Source: Lentibacillus siamensis (GTDB lineage Bacteria > Bacillota > Bacilli > Bacillales > Amphibacillaceae). Taken from it: a stretch of DNA of 64,000 nt. Of the stretch, positions 17,656 to 26,694 are shown piece after piece (the first letter of the stretch is position 1; each line of letters begins with the position of its first letter). The notes under the pieces were generated by a model that worked only from the letters and a program-made list of their open reading frames with translations, did not search any database and was not told where the DNA came from. The stretch is taken from assembly GCF_039522605.1 (NCBI RefSeq), contig NZ_BAAADS010000025.1, positions 434,001 to 498,000 on the forward strand, in the 5' to 3' direction. The position numbers were made by a program, and so were the translations under genes.

Positions 17656-18389
17656 TTATAATTTATTTGCGGCAACAATCATAAACATCGGTCTCCGGTT
17701 TTCATCCTTCATGTTGGGGTCTGTCGCCAGCATTTCTTCTGTTGGAGTCGGTTCCTTAATAGCCGTTATTCCAAATCCGGCACTAATTAAGATATTTACA
17801 TAACTTGAAACCGTTCGGTGATACTTCATTACAGGTTCTGACAAAAATGAAGTATGCCGTATTCCTTCTGACTGATAATGATCAACAGGCCAATACAGAC
17901 GATTGCCTTCCTGATCATAGTACCAATCCTGCTCATTTCGGGATGTAAAGATAGGATGTTCTACTGAAAAGATAAACTGTCCCCCGGGCTTTAACCAGTG
18001 ACAAATGTTTTTTGCAAGCGGGCGAAACGATTCGATGTAATGGAATGCCAGGGAACTTATCACGACATCAAACGATTCATCCTTAAATTGAACGTCTTCA
18101 ATAGCTGCATGGATATAGGAAACGTTTGGATTGTTTGTTTTTTCGCTTGCCCGTTGCAGCATCTTTTTGGAAATATCCACCCCTGTCACAGATGTTGCAT
18201 GCTGTTCGCCGACATGCCGGCAATGCCATCCAAATCCACACCCCAAATCAAGTACATGCTTATGTTAAAATCCGGCAGCAGCGATTTTAATACCGGCCAT
18301 TCTCCGGCACCTTCCAGCCCTTTAAGAGATCGTGGCATACGCTCATACGCTGCGAAAAAATTCACATCGTCATATTTGTTTTGCTTCAT
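17656..18389 (-). pseudogene. Class I SAM-dependent methyltransferase with a single-base frameshift
   Basis: The N-terminal part (MKQNKYDDVNFFAAYERMPR.. from 18389) reads to LKSLLPDF, then the frame breaks. The second part resumes as KHVLDLGCGFGWHCRHVGEQ (SAM-binding motif I) and continues to FMIVAANKL at 17656. Both parts belong to one methyltransferase of about 244 residues. At about 18260-18268 the coding strand reads GATTTTAACATAAG; one extra A (TTTTAAACATAAG) would join the frames as D-F-K-H-K-H-V-L. So a one-base deletion in a short A run has split the gene, or it is a sequencing error. The substrate is unknown. GGGGGGGACATGAG upstream supplies a ribosome site. Confidence 0.85.
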
Positions 18390-18500
18390 CTCATGTCCCC
18401 CCCTTATTCAATCATTCACTATTTCCATTTTATCAAAATAAAAAAATATCCGCTTTTGTTTAGCAAAATCTGGTACAAATATTACTGATAGAAGCGTGAT

Positions 18501-18576
18501 AGAACGTGCAAAACCTGTATCGAAACGTACGAACTCACTCCGAAACGTGCAAACAGGCCACCAAAACGTTCGAATA
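18501..18576. repeat. 20/21-bp tandem array, GAAACGTGCAAAC core, 4 units
   Basis: AACGT starts at 18503, 18524, 18544 and 18565 (21, 20, 21 bp apart). The core GAAACGTRC, read on the other strand, is GYACGTTTC, the same core as the array near 55.4 kb. Located in the divergent gap between the methyltransferase pseudogene and the amino-acid ABC operon. Confidence 0.8.
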
Positions 18577-18634
18577 CATTTATACCGGATATTAAACAGT
18601 ATTAACATCACTTATATAACAGATCTAAAAAAAA

Positions 18635-18663
18635 TTGAAACTAATTCATCCCCCTGTTATAAT
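18635..18663 (+). promoter_or_regulatory. SigA promoter of the amino-acid ABC genes
   Basis: TTGAAA at 18635-18640, 17-bp spacer, TATAAT at 18658-18663; start codon 47 bp further. Confidence 0.85.
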
Positions 18664-18709
18664 AAACAAATATTTATATATATAACAACAAACGAAAGGA
18701 GTTACATAA

Positions 18710-19576
18710 ATGAAACAAAAAGGTTTGGCGTCACTCTTATTTATTTCATTATTACTAGTCTTAAGTGCATGCGGAGACTCGGATAATGGAAATGTAAGCA
18801 GCAGTGATCAGGAAAAAGCGGATGGAAAATGGGCGGACATTCAGGAATCAGGCAAAATTGTCTATGGTACTGCAGGAACACTATACCCTGCTTCCTATTA
18901 TCCGGAAGACTCAGACAAGTTAACCGGTTATAATGTTGAGGTAATGCGGGAGATTGCCAAGCGTTTGAATCTGGATATTAAATTCGAAACAATGGCCTTT
19001 GATGCGATGCTGGCATCACTTAAATCCGGCCGGATCGATGTCATTACTGCAGGACCTCGGGAACAAAGCAGAAAGAAATTTACCTTCAGTGAACCATTTA
19101 AACATTCGTATTCGACGATGATTGTGCGAGCGGATAATCTATCAGGCATCACAACATTGGAAGATTTAAAAGGCAAAAAAGCCGGCGGTGCTGCGACAAC
19201 GGTTTATAGTGATATTGCCCGAAAATTCGGTGCGAAAGTAAAAACATACGGCAATGCGACCAACGATGTCTATTTACGGGATGTTGCGAATGGCCGAACG
19301 GACGTTATTATAAATGATTATTACTTACAAAAACTTGCTTTGAAAGCATTTCCAAAACTTGATATTAAAATCCATCCAGACTTAAAATTCCATTCGACAA
19401 CAGTAAATGTTGTAATGCCTAAAGATTCTTCAAAATTGGAGAAAAAAATCAATCAGGCACTTGCTGAAATGCACAAGGACGGAACACTGACCAAGCTTTC
19501 CAAAAAGTTTTTTGCCGGTGAAGATGTTTCCAAAAAGCCCGATGAAGAAATTAGAGAAATCGAAGGAATAGAGTAA
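18710..19576 (+). CDS. Amino-acid ABC transporter substrate-binding lipoprotein (SBP_bac_3)
   Basis: 288 residues. Signal peptide with lipobox VLSACGDSD near Cys22, then an SBP family 3 domain: GKIVYGTAGTLYPASYY, LTGYNVEVMREIAKRLNLDIKFE, FDAMLASLKSGRIDVITAG and DVYLRDVANGRTDVIINDYY. This family binds polar amino acids or cystine. The acidic tail SKKPDEEIREIEGIE is a slight extension. The permease gene starts 7 bp downstream. Strong ribosome site AAAGGAG. The sequence resembles cystine/polar amino-acid binders of Bacillus, but the ligand is not determined. Confidence 0.92.
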   Translation: MKQKGLASLLFISLLLVLSACGDSDNGNVSSSDQEKADGKWADIQESGKIVYGTAGTLYPASYYPEDSDKLTGYNVEVMREIAKRLNLDIKFETMAFDAMLASLKSGRIDVITAGPREQSRKKFTFSEPFKHSYSTMIVRADNLSGITTLEDLKGKKAGGAATTVYSDIARKFGAKVKTYGNATNDVYLRDVANGRTDVIINDYYLQKLALKAFPKLDIKIHPDLKFHSTTVNVVMPKDSSKLEKKINQALAEMHKDGTLTKLSKKFFAGEDVSKKPDEEIREIEGIE

Positions 19577-19583
19577 ATCTGTT

Positions 19584-20276
19584 ATGCTTGATTTACAGAT
19601 TGATGAGGTGCAATTAGGAAAATTATTTGATTGGCAGCTTGCCTGGGAAAGCTTACCCTTTGTCCTTGAAGGTTTACCAGCAACATTAATCGTTGCACTT
19701 TTTGGTATGACATTAGGACTGGTTTTCGGATTTTTTCTAGCACTGGCACGAGGATCCAGGCAGATTGTCTGGCGCTGGCCGGCACGGATGTACATCTCAT
19801 TCATGCGTGGCACGCCTATTTTAGTATTTTTATTTATCTTATATGCCGGACTGCCCATGATCGGAATAAAATTATCGGCAATTCTCGCTGCTATTCTGGC
19901 ATTTGGCCTAAACAGTGCAGCATACATTGCCGAAATAAACCGATCATCCCTCAATAGTATTGATTCCGGTCAATGGGAATCGGCAAAAGCTTTAAATATG
20001 GGCTATTGGCAGACATTGATTAAGGTTATTTTACCACAAGCAATCAGGACAGCAATTCCACCATTGTCAAACGTTTTTCTGGATATCGTAAAAGCAACCT
20101 CTTTGGCAGCGGTTATAACCGTTCCAGAGCTGTTCCAAAAGGCGCAAATTGTTGCTGGTCGCACGTATGACTCATTGACAATGTATATATTGGTCGCACT
20201 GATTTACTGGCCGATTTGCATGATTATTTCTCATTTCCAGGACCGGTTGGAAGCCAGATACAGCAGATTCATATAA
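19584..20276 (+). CDS. Amino-acid ABC transporter permease (HisM/TcyL type)
   Basis: 230 residues with five to six membrane helices and the inner-membrane ABC signature region SIDSGQWESAKALNMGYWQTLIKVILPQAIRTAIPPL, including the EAA-like loop that contacts the ATPase. RMYISFMRGTPILVFLFILY is typical of polar amino-acid permeases. Works as a homodimer with the preceding lipoprotein. No ATPase gene follows; a terminator comes 10 bp after the stop, so the ATP-binding subunit must be encoded elsewhere. Confidence 0.92.
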   Translation: MLDLQIDEVQLGKLFDWQLAWESLPFVLEGLPATLIVALFGMTLGLVFGFFLALARGSRQIVWRWPARMYISFMRGTPILVFLFILYAGLPMIGIKLSAILAAILAFGLNSAAYIAEINRSSLNSIDSGQWESAKALNMGYWQTLIKVILPQAIRTAIPPLSNVFLDIVKATSLAAVITVPELFQKAQIVAGRTYDSLTMYILVALIYWPICMIISHFQDRLEARYSRFI

Positions 20277-20285
20277 ATATTTTCA

Positions 20286-20316
20286 AGCCTAAATCACTCT
20301 TCGATTTAGGCTTTTT
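20286..20316 (+). terminator. Terminator of the amino-acid ABC operon
   Basis: AGCCTAAATC / GATTTAGGCT, 7-nt loop, followed by TTTTT. It also stands just past the stop of the small minus-strand gene and could serve both. Confidence 0.9.
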
Positions 20317-20323
20317 CAACTTT

Positions 20324-20434
20324 TCATATCCACGATGTGCGCCTCCAACGTTCTTTGGCCTGACTGTGTAAAACCTTGTATGCTACGGTTGATATAACTC
20401 CTGCAAAAACTGTCCAAATGATTGCTGTTTTCAT
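20324..20434 (-). CDS. 36-residue single-TM membrane protein
   Basis: ATG at 20434 preceded by AAAGGAGAG (6 nt spacing), one of the best ribosome sites in the window. The product starts MKTAIIWTVFAGVISTVAYK, a single membrane helix, and ends in a basic tail HSQAKERWRRTSWI. Stop TGA at 20324. Size, helix plus basic tail and the strong ribosome site support a real gene; function unknown. It resembles no family I can name. Confidence 0.65.
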   Translation of the reverse strand: MKTAIIWTVFAGVISTVAYKVLHSQAKERWRRTSWI

Positions 20435-20583
20435 AATCACTCTCCTTTTCGGTACCCTTAGCCTGTCAAAATTCGTTATTTTTAGAATTATACTAAAATT
20501 GCATTGCTTTGTAAAGTCTAATTTTTATTTCACGAGCCTTCAGGCGCAAATTTTTGTGGGCGATGTGTTTGAGCGGATTATTT

Positions 20584-21102
20584 TCAGATACCGTCATTGC
20601 TTCCAAACATAAGTTGTTCCGGCTTAAAGCCTTTTTCAATAATTGCCTGTTTAATTTTTGCTTTCGTTTGGCCGTCAACAACGTTCCTGGTTTCCACATT
20701 AATTTCCAAAGCATGCGTATCAACATTAACAACTTCCACTTCCGGTTCCGGTAAAATACGATTTGGCAAATATTTATCTAAAATCATTTTAACCTCTCTA
20801 TTGGCACGTTTCCGTAATCGCTGGTAGGCATACTCGTCTTCTATCTGATTCGTACGCGAGTTTTGCCCGATATAAAATTGGAGATCCGGATTGTTTTTCG
20901 GATGGGCTTTTCCGTGATATCCACCATGCAAAAAGTCATATCCAAGTTCATCCAGAACCATCTCGATCTCATAAGATGATAGGTGTTGATTAAAATTCTC
21001 TTTCGCCTTTAAATATTCCCATGGCAAGCCCATATTTGCATACATGACAAACGAAAAAATAAGAACCAGCAGAGCACTCCCCAACACCCATCGCTTTATC
21101 AA
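20584..21102 (-). CDS. Membrane-anchored hypothetical protein (YfjL-like)
   Basis: 172 residues. One N-terminal membrane helix (VLGSALLVLIFSFVMYANMG), then an extracytoplasmic mixed alpha/beta domain with LGYDFLHGGYHGKAHPKNNP and a C-terminal VNVDTHALEINVETRNVVDG. Small single-TM proteins of this design occur in Bacillus (YfjL-like) without known function. Start ATG at 21102 about 10 nt after AAGGGGGAA. No operon partner is evident. Confidence 0.7.
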   Translation of the reverse strand: MIKRWVLGSALLVLIFSFVMYANMGLPWEYLKAKENFNQHLSSYEIEMVLDELGYDFLHGGYHGKAHPKNNPDLQFYIGQNSRTNQIEDEYAYQRLRKRANREVKMILDKYLPNRILPEPEVEVVNVDTHALEINVETRNVVDGQTKAKIKQAIIEKGFKPEQLMFGSNDGI

Positions 21103-21185
21103 AGGATTTCCCCCTTACGAAATTTTGCCAGCGTTACCTTTGCAAATTAATGCATAAGCTACATCCACTCATTTCATTATATGAT

Positions 21186-21722
21186 TCACCATTCCCTCGC
21201 CAGCACTCTGTATAAGGCACAGTCATGATAGTGATCATACAAATATTCTGCATCCCTGATAATACCTTCCTGTTTCAAATCAAGTCGTTCAGGGATTGCC
21301 CTGCTTTTCTCATTTCCAACACCACAATAAATTTCAACCCGGTTCAGTTTATATTCGGTAAAAGCCTGGTCGATTAATGCCCTTACAGCAGCTGTCATAA
21401 TCCCATGACCTTGGTAACTTTCCGCGAGCCAGTAACCAATAGTTGTTTTTCGGTTGGACCAATCAACACTGTGAAACCCTACCATACCCGCCAGTTTTCC
21501 CTTGTATAAAATACCGGCTTGATAACCGTCATGCTCCGAAAATTTTTTCAGCCACATTTCAATAATTGGCTCGTAATCCGCCACCTGTTTCATGCTGTCA
21601 ACCCACGGAAGCCACTCTCTCAAGTAATCCCTTGACTCATCAACCAAGTCAAATAACGCTTTCGCATCTTCCTGCTCCAGTAATTTTAATGATATATCAT
21701 CATTGACCTTCATTGTAAACAT
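21186..21722 (-). CDS. GNAT N-acetyltransferase, RimJ/RimL type
   Basis: 178 residues. N-terminal LKLLEQEDAKALFDLVDESR, central YWLAESYQGHGIMTAAVRALI carrying the acetyl-CoA pyrophosphate loop (QGHGIM, a Q/RxxGxG/A-type motif), then LNRVEIYCGVGNEKSRAIPERLDLKQEGIIRDAE and the end YRVLAREW. Closest in style to YdaF/YjcK-like ribosomal-protein or small-molecule acetyltransferases. Start at the ATG at 21722, 7 nt after GGGAGAG. Stands alone. Confidence 0.88.
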   Translation of the reverse strand: MFTMKVNDDISLKLLEQEDAKALFDLVDESRDYLREWLPWVDSMKQVADYEPIIEMWLKKFSEHDGYQAGILYKGKLAGMVGFHSVDWSNRKTTIGYWLAESYQGHGIMTAAVRALIDQAFTEYKLNRVEIYCGVGNEKSRAIPERLDLKQEGIIRDAEYLYDHYHDCALYRVLAREW

Positions 21723-22009
21723 ATAATCTCTCCCTGCAATTCTATTACGTTACTAATTCGTATCATCCAAAAAATTTTTCAAAAAGTCTTCAAACTATTT
21801 TTGAATATAAATTTCACATATGACAGCTATACCATGTTCTACGTACGCTCTCTATTCTCCTGCCACTTCCCAACAAAATTTGACTGGTTTTTCATATTCC
21901 AGCCATTCAGCATCCGGTCCTCTTTTAATTTCCAATCAGTTAGGGAATACTCTGCTTAAACAATGCATTCACGAATGACAATGCGTTAATTTAACAGGAG
22001 GTCTTGTAT

Positions 22010-22750
22010 ATGTGGACAGCAATTTTATGGGGTGGTGTTGCTGGATCAGCCTCACTGCTGGGAGCGTTAACTGTTCTCATATTCGATGTTAAAAAAAGAA
22101 TAATCGGCTACATCATGGCGCTTGGTGTTGGGGCATTGATTGCAGCGACCACATATGAACTGCTCGGTGAAGCAGTTGAACAGGCCGGTTTTTTCGAGGC
22201 AGCGATTGGCTTTCTAGGTGGTGCGCTTATTTTTACCGTTTTTGATAGTTTTGTTTCAAAAAAAGGCGGTCACAAGCGTAAACATTCGGAAGGCAGAAAT
22301 ACTGCGGAGTCCGATAAAAGCGGTTCCGGACTGGCGATTTTCATCGGGACTGTTATGGATGCCATTCCTGAATCAGCGATGATCGGGGTCAGTCTTATCG
22401 GTGGTCATTCAGTCGGATTGTCGCTGGTTGCAGCAATTTTTATAAGCAACTTTCCGGAAGGTTTATCAAGTACCGTCGGATTACAAAAAGATGGTTATTC
22501 CCGTGCCAAGGTTTTTGCCATGTGGGCTGCTGTTATAATCTTTTCCGCACTAAGCTCCCTCGCTGGTTTTGCGCTGCTGGACAAAGCAGGTGACAGTGTT
22601 CAGGCAATCATCAGTGCTTTCGCAGGCGGCGGTATTACTGCCATGATTGCCTCGACCATGATGCCGGAAGCATTTAAAGAAGGCGGTCCGGCAGTCGGAT
22701 TTATTACAGCTGTTGGAATATTTATCACACTGATGCTTGGCAGCTTATAA
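22010..22750 (+). CDS. ZIP-family-like metal transporter with divergent metal motifs
   Basis: 246 residues, about eight membrane segments in the ZIP arrangement, with a His/Lys-rich cytosolic loop KKGGHKRKHSEGRN between segments 3 and 4. In ZIP transporters segment 4 carries HNxPEG and segment 5 HxxPEG; here the matching sites read DAIPES and SNFPEG, so both metal-liganding His residues are replaced. The protein may carry another substrate or bind metal differently. ATG at 22010 is 8 nt after AGGAGG; a TTG at 22004 is less likely. Confidence 0.85.
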   Translation: MWTAILWGGVAGSASLLGALTVLIFDVKKRIIGYIMALGVGALIAATTYELLGEAVEQAGFFEAAIGFLGGALIFTVFDSFVSKKGGHKRKHSEGRNTAESDKSGSGLAIFIGTVMDAIPESAMIGVSLIGGHSVGLSLVAAIFISNFPEGLSSTVGLQKDGYSRAKVFAMWAAVIIFSALSSLAGFALLDKAGDSVQAIISAFAGGGITAMIASTMMPEAFKEGGPAVGFITAVGIFITLMLGSL

Positions 22751-22803
22751 TAATCTTGCCGAACCATAACATGATGAATCATAAAGTGAATGTCTTACAG
22801 GGG

Positions 22804-23643
22804 CTATTTAAATGGCAGCCAGGAAAAACTGCCACCAAAAACATCACGAACATCATGAATAATAACAAATGCTTCCTGATCCATCGAAGTAATGATCCGT
22901 TTCAATCTAAATACCTGATACCTATTTATGATGACATAAACCATATCCTTGGATTCCTTGGAATAGCCCCCATAACTTTTAAATACCGTAGCACTGGTTT
23001 CCAATTGTTTAATAATCTCATCGGCTACTTCTGGTGCTCTTGCCGAGATCACACTGACTGCTTTTTTCGTATCGAGTCCTTCCACAATAAAGTCGGTTGA
23101 TTTTTTGCCAATATAAAGTGCAATAACCGTGTACATAATATTCAATGGGCTGATTACGAACAATCCTGACGCCACAATCATTGAATCAATAATAAAATTC
23201 GTTCCAGTCAAATCCCATCCCAAGTTATGATGGAACATTTTCGCAATCAGTGTGGAGCCTCCCATCGAACCGCCGGCACGAAAAATCATGCCCGTTCCGA
23301 TTCCGATGAATACACCAGCAAAAATGGCTGACCCGAGCGGATCTCCCAGCGGCTCAACTTTTCCTTCTGTTATATAAATAAAGAAAGAAATGAGTGGAAT
23401 GGTTAGAATAGACATCATCACCATCCGTCTTGGCAATACCCGGTAACCAATCAACAACACGGCCGAGTTTAGAATAAACGTTGTAATCCCTGGCGACCAG
23501 GTAAAAGCATAATGCAAAATAATGGAAAGCCCGGGAATTCCGCCTTCCGCCAAATGATTTGGTATAACCAAAAATGTAAGGGAAAATGCATAAATCATGG
23601 AACCAAAAACAATCAATAGGATATCTCTTACCAATTTATTCAA
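22804..23643 (-). CDS. YitT family membrane protein (DUF161 + DUF2179)
   Basis: About 280 residues. Five to six membrane segments in the first 190 residues with the family signature FLVIPNHLAEGGIPGLSIIL and FRAGGSMGGSTLIAKM, then a soluble C-terminal DUF2179 domain (KKAVSVISARAPEVADEIIK .. DVFGGSF). The family is widespread in Firmicutes and of uncertain, possibly transport, function. Start: GGAGGTGA lies 8 nt before a TTG at 23643, which I favour; ATGs further up (23661, 23679) would place that ribosome site inside the gene. Confidence 0.88.
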   Translation of the reverse strand: MNKLVRDILLIVFGSMIYAFSLTFLVIPNHLAEGGIPGLSIILHYAFTWSPGITTFILNSAVLLIGYRVLPRRMVMMSILTIPLISFFIYITEGKVEPLGDPLGSAIFAGVFIGIGTGMIFRAGGSMGGSTLIAKMFHHNLGWDLTGTNFIIDSMIVASGLFVISPLNIMYTVIALYIGKKSTDFIVEGLDTKKAVSVISARAPEVADEIIKQLETSATVFKSYGGYSKESKDMVYVIINRYQVFRLKRIITSMDQEAFVIIHDVRDVFGGSFSWLPFK

Positions 23644-23871
23644 CGTTTTATTCACCTCCATCAAGGACCATGTCTTCACTCCAAAGATTCCCTTTCATGA
23701 TCATATTTAATCTTGTTTGAATGCTGATTTTTTCACACACGCTACAAGTTATTATTCACTTTTTCCACATTTATCACATATTCATTCCAAATCCTTTTAC
23801 TATCATAAGAAAATGGAGTTAGAAAAAAATAAAATGCTTAACAATGACAATGAAGAAAGACGGTGGAAACA

Positions 23872-24414
23872 ATGGAACTTTTAAGTGTTAATGGCCTATG
23901 CCATTTAGTTGGTGTTCCACAAGACACAATTATGAATTGGGTAGAGGATTTTAATTTCTATATTCCAGAAAAGAACTTTCAAAATGTTACTTATTATCAT
24001 TCTGAAGCTATTGACGTATTAAAATTCATCAAAAAATGTAAAGAACAAGGATATGAAAAGAAACAAATAATGGAAATGCTCACGAATAATAATATTCCAG
24101 TTCCGGTTGAAAAAACAATGGAGGATGAGCAGCAAGCATTGGATTATGATGAGAATTACAGGGAAAATATTTTAACAGTTATGCAGACAATCGGGAAAAC
24201 CGTCGCCAATGTCGCCAACCAAAAGGAAACATTAGATGATCTGCAAGAACAACAACATGAACACAATAAGCGAATCAAAAATACGGAAAAACAGCTTGAA
24301 GAAATAAATAAATTAAAACAGGAAATCCAATCATTGAAGCAAGAACATACACCTGCAAAAGAATATGAAATGAAGAAGGAATCTTTTGCAAAGCTATTTA
24401 AAAACAATTCTTAA
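23872..24414 (+). CDS. MerR-type DNA-binding protein with coiled coil (RacA-like)
   Basis: 180 residues. N-terminal winged helix of the MerR type (LLSVNGLCHLVGVPQDTIMNWVEDF then YYHSEAIDVLKFIKKCKEQG), a linker, then a long coiled coil from about residue 85 (LDDLQEQQHEHNKRIKNTEK and onwards) and a short basic tail KKESFAKLFKNNS. This is the layout of RacA, which anchors the origin region at the poles in sporulation; here it may be RacA or a relative (also seen in phage-type regulators). ATG at 23872 is preceded by ACGGTGG. Monocistronic or with ykvA 38 bp downstream. Confidence 0.7.
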   Translation: MELLSVNGLCHLVGVPQDTIMNWVEDFNFYIPEKNFQNVTYYHSEAIDVLKFIKKCKEQGYEKKQIMEMLTNNNIPVPVEKTMEDEQQALDYDENYRENILTVMQTIGKTVANVANQKETLDDLQEQQHEHNKRIKNTEKQLEEINKLKQEIQSLKQEHTPAKEYEMKKESFAKLFKNNS

Positions 24415-24452
24415 GCAAGTGTTAATAAATCAAGTCTAAAGGAGCAGAAATC

Positions 24453-24899
24453 ATGTCACAGGAAAAAAATTATTCAAAAGAATTGGAGAATTTCAATTCC
24501 GCCGAAGCGATTAAAGGGAAAGAAAAGCATTTCTCTGAAAACAAATATATTGCTAAACTCCTTAAGTATGCAAAGAAAATGGGAGACAAAATCTCCTACT
24601 ACAGCCTGCTTTTATTTTATGGTTTAAAAAGTCCCGATACTCCAAAATCAACTAAATTGACTATGGCTGGTGCACTCGGGTACCTTATACTGCCCATAGA
24701 TGTTGTACCGGACTTCATTCCATTAGTTGGATTTGCAGATGATGCAATGGTGGTTATTTATGCATTATCTAAAATAAAAGCTTATATCGATGATTCGATT
24801 AAACAAAAAGCACATCAACGAATGAAGAAGATATTCGGTGAAAACTATGATGAGAATAATGAAATAGAAGAGGATTTCAAACCGGAAAAGGAATCCTAG
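24453..24899 (+). CDS. YkvA family protein (DUF1232)
   Basis: 148 residues. The DUF1232 core is clear: TKLTMAGALGYLILPIDVVPDFIPLVGFADD followed by AMVVIYALSKIKAYIDDSIK, two membrane-dipping hydrophobic segments with the LPIDxxPDxIP signature. Charged ends. Membrane-associated protein of unknown function found widely in bacteria. AAGGAG precedes the ATG; lies 38 bp behind the RacA-like gene and likely shares its transcript. Confidence 0.9.
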   Translation: MSQEKNYSKELENFNSAEAIKGKEKHFSENKYIAKLLKYAKKMGDKISYYSLLLFYGLKSPDTPKSTKLTMAGALGYLILPIDVVPDFIPLVGFADDAMVVIYALSKIKAYIDDSIKQKAHQRMKKIFGENYDENNEIEEDFKPEKES

Positions 24900-24932
24900 C
24901 TCAATATAACATTATCCAGCATTGGAAAGAGC

Positions 24933-24963
24933 AAAAAGAGAGCTGACAGCATGGTCAGCTCTC
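24933..24963 (-). terminator. Terminator of floT (usable from both sides)
   Basis: GAGAGCTGAC / GTCAGCTCTC with a 6-nt loop; TTTTTG follows on the minus strand, 10 bp after the floT stop. The plus-strand ykvA gene converges on it. Confidence 0.9.
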
Positions 24964-24972
24964 ATGGCAATA

Positions 24973-26526
24973 TTATTTTTCATCATCCTTGGTTGGTTCG
25001 TCTGAATCTGAATGTGAAGTGTCGGTTACGTGTTCATCATGATTTTCATCTTCTCCATCTATCTCAGCTGCTTCACTTTCATCCGAATCTGGTGTGGTGT
25101 TCTTTTCCAGCGAGCTGGCGATTTGCCCCAACTCACCTTTCAGATTACTTTTTCCGGAAATATTGTTGATGATTTCATTCAAATCCAGACCGGTCATCTG
25201 TGCAAGACTTTCCTGCAGATTAGTCATGGTGTTTGTTACATTCCCGGTGAAATTACCGACTCCATCGCCATTTCCGCCGTCCATAATACGAATGGATTCC
25301 ACATTGCTAAGTGGTTCGGATACGGATTTTGCAAAGTCAGGAAGCATCTTGATCATCATTTCAACCATCATTACTTCTTTGTGCTTATTCAGTGCTTCAG
25401 CGCGTTTTTCAATTCCTTCCGCTTCAGCCAGACTTTTTGTTTTTATAACTTCAGCTTCGGCGTGACCTGCTTTTTCACTTGATTCCGCTTCAGCTTCTGC
25501 CGCTTTTATCCGCTCATAATATTCAGCGTCCGCTTTCTCTTTTCGGACTTTTGCTTCCTCTTTTTCCAGTGCAACGTTACGTTCGCGTTCAAGCTGCTTC
25601 AGGCGTAATGATTCTTCCTTATCCTGCCTTGTAACTTTGAGTCGTTCTTTTTCAACCTGCAGTTCACGCTCAGCTTTTTCCAGATCATAGGCTGCCTCCG
25701 TTTTCGCGCGTGCTTTCTCGGTTTCTTCTTTGAAAACAGCATCTTTAATCTCTTTGTCCTTACGAGATTCTGCAATTGAAATTTCTCGCTCATATTCTTC
25801 CCGCTTCGTTTCTTCATTCATCTGCGCAACGTGAACTTTGGTTTCACGGTCATTGGTAGCCTCAGCAATTTCCGCATTCTTTTTAACTTCTGCTGTACGC
25901 GGACGACCAAGGTTTTGCAGATATTCACTTCCTTCATCATCCTTGAGATCCGTTAAACCAAGGCTTGTGATTTTGAAGCCCATTGCATCCAGTTGATTTT
26001 GCGCAATGTCCGTAACCTGACTGTTGAAACTTTCGCGGTCGTTATTGATTTGTTCCACCGTCATTTTGGATAATATAGCGCGAAGATTGCCTCCCAATAC
26101 TTCCGCAATATCATGTTCAATATCCTTTTGGTCTCTGCCCAGAAATTGTTCAGCATACTTGGCAATGCCTTCCAGCGAATCCGCAACTTTTATCATCGCC
26201 ACAGCTTCCCCGACAATTGGAACCCCTTGCTTCGTGTAAACAGTAGGTGTTGAAATTTTCAGCTGGAACGCTGTCAATGAAACCGGTGTATGTGTCTGAA
26301 ACATACGGAGACGGTGCCCACCGCCGCGGATAACTTTTAAATATCTTCCTTCCTCGTCACGGAAAACATTATGATCTTTTTCAGGGTCTCCCAATTTTGG
26401 ACCCGTGATAATCAGTGCGATGTTTGACGGAACGGTTTTATATTTTATTTTCATATAAATAAACCATCCAATACCGACAATAATAGCTAAACCGATTATT
26501 AATCCCACAATAAAAATAATTTCCAT
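24973..26526 (-). CDS. floT: Flotillin FloT (membrane microdomain scaffold)
   Basis: 517 residues. One N-terminal membrane hairpin/helix (MEIIFIVGLIIGLAIIVGIG), an SPFH domain (about 40-200, with GRDQKDIEHDIAEVLGGNLRAILSKMTVEQ), then a long Ala/Glu/Lys coiled coil typical of flotillins (EAEAESSEKAGHAEAEVIKTK in part), and an acidic disordered tail ending EPTKDDEK. Organises fluid or ordered membrane patches and signalling complexes. B. subtilis floT lies with yuaF; no NfeD-like yuaF is seen here. ATG at 26526 is 8 nt after GGGGGAG. The long Asp/Glu/Ser tail is somewhat extended. Confidence 0.95.
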   Translation of the reverse strand: MEIIFIVGLIIGLAIIVGIGWFIYMKIKYKTVPSNIALIITGPKLGDPEKDHNVFRDEEGRYLKVIRGGGHRLRMFQTHTPVSLTAFQLKISTPTVYTKQGVPIVGEAVAMIKVADSLEGIAKYAEQFLGRDQKDIEHDIAEVLGGNLRAILSKMTVEQINNDRESFNSQVTDIAQNQLDAMGFKITSLGLTDLKDDEGSEYLQNLGRPRTAEVKKNAEIAEATNDRETKVHVAQMNEETKREEYEREISIAESRKDKEIKDAVFKEETEKARAKTEAAYDLEKAERELQVEKERLKVTRQDKEESLRLKQLERERNVALEKEEAKVRKEKADAEYYERIKAAEAEAESSEKAGHAEAEVIKTKSLAEAEGIEKRAEALNKHKEVMMVEMMIKMLPDFAKSVSEPLSNVESIRIMDGGNGDGVGNFTGNVTNTMTNLQESLAQMTGLDLNEIINNISGKSNLKGELGQIASSLEKNTTPDSDESEAAEIDGEDENHDEHVTDTSHSDSDEPTKDDEK

Positions 26527-26657
26527 AAAAGAAGTCTCCCCCAATTTCACTTATATTTCCTTTCACAATAAATATTCTAACAAAGGTACTTAATGAATTG
26601 GGAAAAAATCGTATATTTCTTTTTTTCTTTTTCAGGGAAAGTTTTTCGATTAAAAAC

Positions 26658-26686
26658 TTGCATTCTACACAATGATAAGATATAAT
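26658..26686 (+). promoter_or_regulatory. SigA promoter of the T-box transcript
   Basis: TTGCAT at 26658-26663, 17-bp spacer, TATAAT at 26681-26686. Confidence 0.85.
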
Positions 26687-26694
26687 TCTGTAAA

